DNA of 64,000 nucleotides, taken from NCBI GenBank assembly GCA_030674155.1, contig CM060324.1:52146405-52210404 (forward strand). The letters are read 5' to 3'. Positions 40,291 to 64,000 of this stretch are shown here, one piece after another (the first letter of the stretch is position 1; every line of letters starts with the position of its first letter). A model generated the notes under the pieces. It was given only the letters and a program-made list of their open reading frames with translations, had not been told where the DNA came from and searched no databases. Source of the stretch: Stramonita haemastoma. Its lineage: Eukaryota > Mollusca > Gastropoda > Neogastropoda > Muricidae. The position numbers and the translations under genes are program-made.

Positions 40291-42035
40291 AAATCGTACT
40301 GTATGATACACTCTCTTCCATCCCTCTTGGATTTGGTGTGGCGCCGGATTGGTGGCGACACGAGAGCCCCAAAGCTAAGAAATGCTAGTTTGTGTGAAGG
40401 AAAGCTGGGTAAGTGGTTACGCGACAAAAAACAAGCATTTCGCACACAATAATGACAATATACAGCAATATGATGCACCAGGGCAATGTGGAGGGTCGCC
40501 GCACACATGCGCGCACACAAACAAACACAGATAAAAACCAGCGCGCTCGTGCGTGCGTGCATGCATACCCACCCCCGCCCGAAAAGCTGCCGTTTTGAGC
40601 ACAGATGCCAGCGAAAAGCGTGTTTCGCCCCGTCCAGCCCCGACTTTTGCACGGTAAAAGACCCCAGGGCACAAGACAATATCGCACTGTAGCAAACACT
40701 CTCTCCCACCCTCTTGGAAGGTGTGGCGCCGGATCGGTGGCGACAGAGAGCCCCCAAGAGCTAAGAAAGCTAGTTGTGTGAAGGAAAGCTGGTAAGTGTA
40801 CGCGACAAAAAACAAGCATTTCGCACACGAATAATGACAATATACAGCAAAAAGATGCACCAGGGCAAAGTGGAGGGTCGCCACCACATGCCGCACACAA
40901 ACAAACACACTGATAAAAACCAGCGCGCTACGCGCGTGTGCGCATGCATACCCACCCCCCGCCCGAAAAAGCTGACCGTTTTGAGCCAGATGCCAGCGAA
41001 AGAGCCGTTTTCTGCCCCGTCCAGCCCCGACTTTTGCAGCGGTAAAAGACCCCAGGGCACCAAGACAATAGTCGTACTGTATGCATACACCTCTCCCACC
41101 CTCTTGGATAGGTGTGGCCCGGACCGGTGGCGACACGAGAGCCCCCAAAGCTAAGAAAGCTAGTTTGTGTGAAGGAAAGCTGGTAAGTGTACGCGACAAA
41201 AAACAAGCATTTCGCATACGAATAATGACAATATACAGCAATATGATGCACCAGGGCAAAGCGGAGGGTCGCGCCACATGCGCGCACACAAACAAACACA
41301 CTGATAAAAACCAGCGTCTCGCGCATGCGCGCATGCATACCCACCCCCGCCCGAAAAAGCTGCTGTTTTGAGCACAGATGCCAGCGAAAGAGCCGTTTTC
41401 GCCCCGTCCAGACCCGACTTTTTGCACGGTAAAAGACCCCAGGGCAGCAAGACAATAGCGCACTGTATGCATACACTCTCTCCCACCCTCTTGGATAGGT
41501 GTGGCGCCGGACCGGTGGCGACACGAGAGCCCCCAAGAGCTAAGAAAGCTAGTTTGTGTGAAGGAAAGCTGGTAAGTGTTACGCGACAAAAAACAAGCAT
41601 TTCGACACAAATAATGACAATATACAGTAATATGATGCACCAGGGCAATGTGGAGGGTCGCTCGCCACATGTCGCGCACACAAATAAACACACTGATAAA
41701 AACCAGCGCGCTCGCGCTGTGCGCGCATGCATACCCACCCCCGCCCGAAAAAGCTGCCGTTTTGAGCACAGATGCCAGCGAAAGAACCGTTTTCGCCCCG
41801 TCCAGCCCGACTTTTGCACGATAAAAGACCCCAGGGCACCAAGACAATATCGTACTGTATGCATACACTCTCTCCCACCCTCTTGGAAGGTGTGGCGCCG
41901 GACCGGTGGCGACACGAGAGCCCCCAAGAGCTAAGAAAGCTAGTTTGTGTGAAGGAAAGCTAGTAAGTGTTACGCGACATAAAACAACATTCTGAACAAC
42001 AATGACAATACATACAGGACAATAAGATACATCCA
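40290..42035 (+). repeat. satellite subfamily C (~388 bp monomer)
   Basis: About 4.4 units: GGTGTGGCGCCGGACCGGTG, GCGACACGAGAGCCCCCAA, GTTTGTGTGAAGGAAAGCTG, ACGCGACAAAAAACAAGCAT, ATATGATGCACCAGGGCAA, GCATGCATACCCACCCCCGC, GATGCCAGCGAAAGAGCCGT. Shares box order with A and B, so it is one superfamily. Confidence 0.92.
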
Positions 42036-42184
42036 AGGCTAAAGTGGATGCAAAGACATTGCACGCATTACAAACAACACATGGATAAAAAAATGCTTGG
42101 CGATGATACCCCCCCCGCCCCTTTATGGTGTAAAAGCTCGATCACCAATAAAAACCGTTTTCCCCCACACCACGACGCACAAAA

Positions 42185-42218
42185 CACACACAGCACACAC
42201 ACACACACACACAGACTA

Positions 42219-42275
<57 letters not shown>

Positions 42276-42440
42276 GACTATCACACACACACACACACCA
42301 CACACACCACACACACACACCACACACACACACACAGACACACACACAACCACACACACACAACACACACACACACAACAACACACCCAACACACACACA
42401 CACACAGGACTACAACATCACCCACAACACACACCACACA
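42185..42440. repeat. interrupted (CA)n tract
   Basis: CA repeats with GGGACTATCA and CACCACA interruptions, following the end of the satellite domain. Confidence 0.95.
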
Positions 42441-42753
42441 TCAGTGTTCTTTTCCTTTCTTTATTTACAAGAAGAATAGTTTGATGATGAAGTATTGCAA
42501 TTTATGTACACACTTCGCAAAGCTATGTAGTGGGACAGTCCTCACTCCCTTTTGCCGACTACTGTCGGAGAGGGGGTGGTGGGAACATATCATCTGTAAA
42601 CTGTGTAGACCTGTAGCTCTTTGTTCTCTCTGCAGTGAACAGGAATGAACATAGCCTCCCTGAATCCATCGCTGTTAGTTACTGTGTCAGTGCTTCTAAC
42701 TTGATCCCTGAGGTTTTCAACCAGAGAAAAGGAGAGAGACTGAACACACACAC

Positions 42754-42812
<59 letters not shown>

Positions 42813-43040
42813 CAAGGCAAAGAAACAAAGAAAAAGCCCTATTAATAAAATAACATTTTCTGCTTTGATTTTCACCTGGCTGAAAACACTATAAAAAAAA
42901 AAAATAAAATAAAAAAAAACCCACGCCCAAAAAAACAACAACAAAAACCCAACCAAAAACCCCAACCTTCAACAACAATGTCAAATATGTCTACTTGGAT
43001 TTTGTGAAGTAAAAAATTTTCACATTCAAGTGAAAAAGTA
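42440..43040. other. unassigned segment with (CA)n at 42744-42811
   Basis: No gene recognised. Contains a CA tract and an A-rich stretch (42890-42965). Confidence 0.5.
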
Positions 43041-43042
<2 letters not shown>

Positions 43043-43129
<87 letters not shown>

Positions 43130-43148
43130 GGGGAGGGGGGGGGGGGGA
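43043..43148. repeat. (GT)n followed by poly-G
   Basis: About 42 GT units, then GGGGAGGGGGGGGGGGGAGA. Confidence 0.95.
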
Positions 43149-43605
43149 GAGGTAGTTGTTTCTATTTTCTAAGATATTGCTATAGCTAAATTGACAAAGA
43201 AAAAACCCAATTTAATTAAGGAGAGATACATATACGTGTACAAAAGCACATCACAGAATGATACCACAACCGATTTGGTCACACTATAGGTTCTTCTTCT
43301 GATTTAAAAAAACAACAACACAATCCCAATTCAAGAACAATGAGTGACAATCCAACAGCACCTATCTGACTGACCATGATATAACCGATATTAAAACACT
43401 TTCCCTGCAGTCTTGGGGTCATATTCTATCTATCTATCTATCTTATCAGCAACACATCCACAAAGAAGTCTGAGCCTCTTGTCAAAACAGCGGTGCTGAT
43501 ACTTGGCTTTTTGTTTCACACTAGAATAAAGCGGGGTGGGTACACGTTCTCTGTTCAAAAGACAAGTAATGCAGCTCTGATTTTTGTCTTTTCACAAGAT
43601 GTATA
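43149..43605. other. unassigned segment
   Basis: No gene recognised; a short (ATCT)4 at about 43427-43443. Confidence 0.5.
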
Positions 43606-46160
43606 GTCCTACAGTCAACTCTTGAGAAAAAAAAAATACCCACCTTTTTGTATTTTCTCAAGATGTATAGGCCTATTGTATTTTCCCAAGATCTATAGGC
43701 CTACTGTATTTTCCCAAGATGTATAGGCCTATTGTATTTTCCCAAGATGTATAGGCCTACTGTATGTTCCCAAGATGTATAGGCCTACTGTATGTTCCCA
43801 AGATGTATAGGCCTACTGTATTTTCCCAAGATGTATAGGCCTACTGTATTTTCCCAAGATGTATAGGCCTATTGTATTTTCCTAAGATGTATAGGTCTAT
43901 TGTATTTTGCCAAGATGTATAGGCCTATTGTATTTTCCTAAGATGTATAGGCCTATTGTATTTTCCCAAGACGTATAGGCCTATTGTATTTTCCCAAGAT
44001 GTATAGGCCTACAGTATTTTCCCAAGATGTATAGGCCTATTGTATTTTCCCAAAATGTGTAAGCCTACTGTATTTTCCCAAAATGTGTAGGCCTATTGTA
44101 TTTTCCCAAGATGTATAGGCCTATTGTATTTTCCCAAGATGTATAGGCCTATTGTATTTTCCCAAGATGTATAGGCCTATTGTATTTTCCCAAGATGTAT
44201 AGGCCTATTGTATTTTCCCAAGATGTGTAGGCCTATTGTATTTTCCCAAGATGTATAGGCCTATTGTATTTCCCCAAGATGTATAGGCCTATTGTATTTT
44301 CCCAAGATGTATAGGCCTATTGTATTTTCTCCAAGATGTATAGGCCTACTGTATTTTCTCCAAGATGTATAGGCCTATTGTATTTTCCCAAGATGTATAG
44401 GCCTATTGTATTTTCCCAAGATGTATAGGCCAATTGTATTTTCCCAAGATGTATAGGCCTATTGTATTTTCCCAAGATGTATAGGCCTATTGTATTTTCT
44501 CCAGGTGTATAGGCCTATTGTATTTTCTCCAAGATGTATAGGCCTACTGTATTTTCCCAAGATGTATAGGCCTATTGTGTTTTCCCAAGATGTATAGGCC
44601 TATTGTATTTTCCCAAGATGTATAGGCCTATTGTATTTTCCCAAGATGTGTAGGCCTATTGTATTTTCCCAAGATGTATAGGCCTATTGTATTTTCCCAA
44701 GATGTGTAGGCCTATTGTATTTTCCCAAGATGTGTAGGCCTATTGTATTTTCCCAAGATGTATAGGCCTACTGCATTTTTCCAAAACGTGTAGGCCTATC
44801 GTATTTTCCCAAGATGTGTAGGCCTATTGTATTTTCCCCAAGATGTATAGGCCTATTGTATTTTCCCAAGATGTATAGGCCTATTGTGTTTTCCCAAGGT
44901 GTATAGGCCTATTGTATTTTCCCAAAATGTATAGGCCTATTGTATTTTCCCAAGATGTGTAGGCCTATTGTATTTTCCCAAGAAGTATAGGCCTATTGTA
45001 TTTTCCCAAGATATATAGGCCTACTGCATTTTTCCAAAACGTATAGGCCTATTGTATTTTCCCAAGATGTATAGGCCTATTGTATTTTCTCCAAGATGTA
45101 CAGGCCTACTGTATTTTCCCAAGATGTGTAGGCCTATTGTATTTTCCCAAGATGTATAGGCCTATCGTATTTTCCCAAGATGTATAGGCCAATTGTATTT
45201 TCCCAAGATGTATAGGCCTACTGTATTTTCCCAAGATGTATAGGCCTATTGTATTTTCCCCAAGAAGTATAGGCCTATTGTATTTTCCCAAGATGTATAG
45301 GCCTATTGTATTTTCCCAAGATGTATAGGCCTATTGTATTTTCCAAGATGTATAGGCCTATCGTATTTTCCCAAGATGTATAGGCCTACTGTATTTTCCC
45401 AAGATGTATAGGCCTACTGTATTTTCCCAAGATGTATAGGCCTACTGTATTTTCCCAAGATGTATAGGCCTATTGTACTTTCCCAAGATGTATAGGCTAT
45501 TGTATTTTCCCAAGATGTATAGGCCTATTGTATTTTCCCAAGATGTACAGGCCAATTGTATTTTCCCCAAGATGTATAGGCCTACTGTATTTTCCCAAGA
45601 TGTATAGGCCTACTGAATTTTCCCAAGATGTATAGGCCTACTGTATTTTCCCAAGATGTATAGGCCTATTGTATTTTCCCAAGATGTATAGGCCTACTGT
45701 ATTTTCCCAAGATGTACAGGTCTACTGTATTTTCCCAAGATGTATAGGCCTACTGTATTTTCCAAAGATGTATAGGCCTACTGTATTTTCCCAAGATGTA
45801 TAGGCCTATTGTATTTTCCCAAGATGTATAGGCCTACTGCATTTTCCCAAGATGTATAGGTCTACTGTATTTTCCCAAGATGTATAGGCCTACTGTATTT
45901 TCCCAAGATGTATAGGCCTACTGTATTTTCCCAAGATGTATAGGCCTACTGCATTTCCCCAAGATGTATAGGCCTACTGCATTTTCCCCAAGATGTATAG
46001 GCCTACTGTATTTTCCCAAGATGTATAGGCCTACTGTATTTTCCCAAGATGTATAGGCCTACTGTATTTTCCCAAGATGTATAGGCCTACTGTATTTTCC
46101 CAAGATGTATAGGCCTATTGTATTTTCCTAAGATGTATAGGTCTACTGTCAACTCTTGAG
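43606..46160. repeat. 28-bp minisatellite, ~90 copies
   Basis: Unit TATTTTCCCAAGATGTATAG followed by GCCTATTG; ATAGGCCTAT is a perfect palindrome within it. Units alternate mainly between CTATTG and CTACTG variants. A ~40-bp flank (GTCAACTCTTGAGAA, ACCCACCTTTTTGT) occurs at both the left (43614-43652) and right (46149-46184) borders. Confidence 0.98.
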
Positions 46161-46184
46161 AAGAAAGACCCACCTTTTTGTTTT

Positions 46185-47475
46185 TGTCTTTGATAAAACT
46201 ATGCTAGTGAAAGGGATTGGTTGGTTGAATGAAGTTGCCCACTACAGAAAATGCTTACTAATTTTTAACACCTATGCTCTGTGCACATAACTGACACATG
46301 CATGTGCAGACACCTTCAACCATGTAAAGCAACCATATAAAGCAACCCTGTACAGCAACATGCTATCACAGTTATGAAAAGGTGAAAAAAACAAAGAACA
46401 AACCCTGGAACACACAATTATGAATACTCTCAAGTATGCAAAAAAAGAAAAACCAACCCCAAAACAGGCAAGCTATTATGTTTGATTACTAATCTTTAAA
46501 TAGTTAAATGGAGAAATCGTCATATTATCTGTGTAGAGGTGGTTTTTTTTTAAATAATTTTTCATCATCACAGGATGCATTTCAAAGCAGTTGAATAAGC
46601 TCAAAGCAAACTGGAACAAAAACCCTGAGGTAATGGGAAAAAAAAGCCAAAAACTAATCCACAGTCTATCATGTGACTGGGGTTTCTTTCGCAATCATAG
46701 TTGGGTTGTTTTTTTGTTGGTAAGGATGGTCAGTTCAACCTCCTCATCAGTTTTGCACCATCGCTTTGCTAACCTGTTTCCTCACTAACTTTTTAAAAAA
46801 ACTTTTTTTTTAATTCATTTTTTTGTTACAAAAGCATATATATGCATTACAAGCATTCGCATTGAGAGTAAGTGTAAACCATTTGTAGTCGTGTGTTTGT
46901 GAATGCACAACAAAGTTGAAAATAACAGAAACTAAACCACAACAAAGTTGAAAATAACAGAAACTAAACAATCTTCAAATATCCACATTTATAGTTTCCT
47001 CACTAACTGCCAGCATTATTTTAAGCCATCCACAGTAACCACACAAGAGTCTGCTGACATACAAAGTCATGATAGGAAAAACATGAAAATGGGGGATGGA
47101 ATCAGCGCTGCTGTGACCTAACTACAACTCCCATGTTCTTTACTGTTTCTGTACATCAATAGGGTTGAAAAATTCATGGTACTGATTTATAGAGTTTCCT
47201 ACAGCTGATAAGAAGAGAGCGGATCTGCCCACCTTACTTCTCTGGTTTATTTATACCAGGGCCTTCCAAAATCTGTCGTCAAGTCGGCCATGTTGACTTC
47301 AGACCATGACTTTTTTGGTGAGAAAGACCCACAGCTGATTACTTTCCTCTTCTTCCAAGTTTGTTTGGTTTTGTTGTTTTTTTTAAATATTTTTTTTCTT
47401 CCAGGTGGTCATTTTCTTTTGTTACCAGTTGAAAAGCTTATTTCAAAACTGTCCACAACTCTCATCTTTCTTTCT
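46185..47475. other. unassigned intergenic sequence
   Basis: About 1.3 kb of AT-rich sequence with a 33-bp direct duplication (CAACAAAGTTGAAAATAACA plus GAAACTAAAC) at about 46909-46970. No gene recognised. Confidence 0.5.
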
Positions 47476-47788
47476 TTTCTTTCTTCTTTTATATCGAGGA
47501 TAATGGAATAAGCACTCTTGTGCTTTTTTTCATCCAGTCCCTGTGTGTATGCAGTTTTGTAAATGTCATCTGTTCCCACCGGCACACGATGGCCTACTCT
47601 TACGAAGAGCAGAACAGGATTTAATGTGTGCACAAGGTGTTCTGCGTGCGTTCGCACATGGGGCCTCAGTTTAAAGTCTCATCCAAAGGACTTTTGGGGA
47701 GAGTGGGAGTCAGCACTGATGTTAACTCCAGGAGGAAAATCCTCTTGACCGGACTCGAACTCGGGTCGTCAAATTGCCAGCGCAATGT
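47476..47788 (-). mobile_element. SINE-I, 5'-truncated
   Basis: Minus orientation. Tail TATATCGAGGATAATGGAAT, core TCATCCAAAGGACTTTTGGG, box-B region CGAACTCGGGTCGTCAAATT; the box-A head is missing. Confidence 0.87.
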
Positions 47789-47994
47789 ATTATATCACAT
47801 TATACAAACAGGAATCTCACTCCACAAAAAACAACACCTACGTTTGTAAGTGGGTGTGATCTACACTGAAGATGTGCCAAATTAAAGGCGGTAAGCACGT
47901 TTTTATCTTCTCTATCAGCTTTTCTAAAGTGGCTAGTGAAAAATGTTCACGGGTGCAAATTGTCTGAACTTACATCATATCCATTATGTGGGGG

Positions 47995-48150
47995 GAGGTA
48001 GGGTAGCCTAGTGGTTAGTGGGTAGAGATTGTGATCTGACAGCTTAGGTTTGAGCTACCGCTGAGACACCTACCTGTCTGAAGGGATTCCACCCCTGGAG
48101 TTAACATCAGTACAGACTCCACTCCCCTGGGAATCATTTATTCCCATGGG
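47995..48150 (+). mobile_element. SINE-II, 5' half, interrupted by another SINE
   Basis: Head GGTAGCCTAGTGGTTAG (box A), GGTTTGAGCTACC (degenerate box B), CTGGAGTTAACATCAGTACA, GGGACTATAAAT. It resumes at about 48516. Confidence 0.75.
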
Positions 48151-48162
48151 ACTATAAATGTT

Positions 48163-48514
48163 TTTTGATTTTTTTATTTTTTTATTTATTCTTTTATATT
48201 GTGGATAATGGTGTAAGCACTCATGTGCTTTTTTACATCCAGTCCCCATGTGTATGCAGTTTTGTAAATCTTGTCATCTGTTCCAACGGCACACAATGGC
48301 CTACTCTTACGAAAAGCAGAACATATTTATCGTGTGCACAAGATGTTCTGTGTGCGTTCACACATAGGGCCTCAGTTTAAGTCTCATCCAAAGGACTTTT
48401 GGGGAGTGAATCAGCACTGATGTTAACTCCAGGAAAAAATCCCCTCGAACGGGAATCAAACCAGGTCGTCAAATTGCGAGCGCAATGTTCTGACCACTGG
48501 GCTTCCCGTCCCCA
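48163..48514 (-). mobile_element. SINE-I inserted into a SINE-II
   Basis: Nearly full-length minus-orientation SINE-I (TATATTGTGGATAATGGTGT tail to GTTCTGACCACTGGGCTTCC head). ATAAAT occurs at both edges (48143 and 48515 areas), consistent with a target-site duplication. Confidence 0.82.
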
Positions 48515-48515
48515 T

Positions 48516-48735
48516 AAATCAGGCCCTGTGTACACACATACAGAGCATCTTGTGCCCAGGTTACAACCTGCTTCACTTTCAGAAAAAATAGATCAAAGCA
48601 TGTCAGAAAGGACAGTTGACCAAATTTTTTAAAAAAACATTGAATGCTCGGTGTCTGTTCTAGACATCATCCCCAAGGTTGGAATGCAGCTACCTAAACC
48701 TCACTCAGGCCTCAAGCTGAGAAAACACACACACA
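48516..48735 (+). mobile_element. SINE-II, 3' half
   Basis: CAGGCCCTGTGTACACAC, GAGCATCTTGTGCCCAGG, CATCATCCCCAAGGTTGGAA and an imperfect CTCAAGCTGAG end running into (CA)n. Confidence 0.7.
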
Positions 48736-49231
48736 CACAAAAAATCCATTTTGTAACAAAGCAGCCACACTGATATTGGAGAGTATGCAAAACAGAAATA
48801 ATCTTCAATATTTTATTACCTCAAGACTGGAAGTACACGTTGTGGTCAACACACAAACAAAAAATAAATACTTGAAGCTAACTCCCAAGTCTTATTTTAG
48901 ACATGCACATGCTCAGCATAGAATGAAACAAACATCAATTTAGCCTTACATGTTACACCTATTTTGAGAGATGATAAAAGTATATTTGGAACAGGAATAT
49001 GGGCACCGTTGGCTTAGAGGCAACCTAACCAGAATTCCACCTAACATGAAATACCAAGCAGCCCTCAAATGACAATGATATCTGTAAACGCTACCAATGT
49101 GGCCTTTTAAGCTTCAAAGCTGCGTGTTGATGTTGCAAGAGTATCCACTACATATGCTTTTATCTGCTGTTATCCTCACAACTGACACACAGATCCAGGG
49201 CTTTGTTTGTGGTGATGTGGGGGAGGGGGGA
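48735..49231 (-). other. probable NEMF 3' UTR / downstream region
   Basis: Non-coding, AT-rich sequence directly after the NEMF stop. It contains a G-rich patch at 49219-49230 and a short (CA)n at 49308-49322, which lies in the last intron just outside the terminal exon. The extent of the UTR is inferred. Confidence 0.35.
48812..48817 (-). promoter_or_regulatory. candidate NEMF polyadenylation signal
   Basis: AATAAA on the minus strand about 415 nt downstream of the expected NEMF stop. The region 48735-49231 has no other recognised content and is the likely 3' UTR. No downstream element was verified. Confidence 0.3.
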
Positions 49232-63713
<14,482 letters not shown>

Positions 63714-63760
63714 CTTTAAAAAACACACACGCATGCACACACGCATACACACACACACAC

Positions 63761-63838
63761 ATTTCCATTATCCTCGATATGAAAGAATAAAATAAAAGAA
63801 AAGAAAATAAATAAGCACGCACACACACGCGCGTGCGT

Positions 63839-63870
<32 letters not shown>
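63761..63870 (+). mobile_element. SINE-I extreme 3' end and (CA)n
   Basis: CATTATCCTCGATATGAAAG and an AATAAAATAAAAGA tail, followed by a CA/CG tract. Only the last ~50 bp of the SINE is present. Confidence 0.65.
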
Positions 63871-63875
<5 letters not shown>

Positions 63876-64000
63876 GGCACTGACGCCATATCTGATGGTG
63901 CTGACAGATGAGACTGCAGGCCAGACATCATCATCTTTTCTGACAGACTTTTTTTCTCTCAATTATTGTAACACAAACTTTTATCTTTTTTGACAGACTT

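Overview
The window is eukaryotic (metazoan) DNA. It has a spliced gene with canonical GT-AG introns, 5'-truncated non-LTR retrotransposons, many tRNA-derived SINEs, inverted-repeat DNA transposons, satellites, minisatellites and very dense (CA)n/(GA)n microsatellites. The repeat style and the invertebrate-like NEMF protein suggest a marine mollusc, perhaps a gastropod. That placement is inference, and nothing in the window fixes the species.

The only confidently recognised host gene is NEMF (Rqc2/Tae2 family, ribosome-associated quality control). It lies on the minus strand at 63713-49232, and its 5' exons continue beyond base 64000. I could place 15 exons with consistent phases from the end of the NFACT-R domain to the stop codon. 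The frame closes perfectly (3 x 579 codons) only if two single missing bases are restored, one in the third in-window exon and one in the last. These are most likely assembly errors. The introns are packed with SINEs, a LINE 3' fragment, a MITE, minisatellites and microsatellites, several of them pressed against splice sites.

Layout: 1-9610 is a diverged tandem array of ~340-bp monomers with (CA)n tracts at a fixed place in some monomers; a reverse transcriptase LINE fragment (4390-5815, minus) sits inside one CA tract. 9700-23500 is a mosaic of SINE fragments, microsatellites, minisatellites (21 bp, 45 bp), LINE pieces (11489-11850, 18880-19010, 20200-21597, 21600-21775) and a 957-bp inverted-repeat transposon nested in a SINE. 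23666-31400 is a ~402-bp satellite array (~20 units) ending in a 100-N gap; some units are riddled with single-base losses. 31510-37095 is a run of four T-rich minisatellites, followed by a long CT tract. 38640-42035 holds two diverged subfamilies of the same satellite superfamily. 43610-46160 is a ~90-copy 28-bp minisatellite. 46190-49230 is mostly non-coding with nested SINEs, and 49232-63713 is NEMF.

I found no convincing novel multi-gene system. The most interesting points are structural: the satellite superfamily with an inverted junction, the nested transposons, the inverted SINE pair flanking three frame-neutral NEMF exons, and repeats abutting NEMF splice sites.
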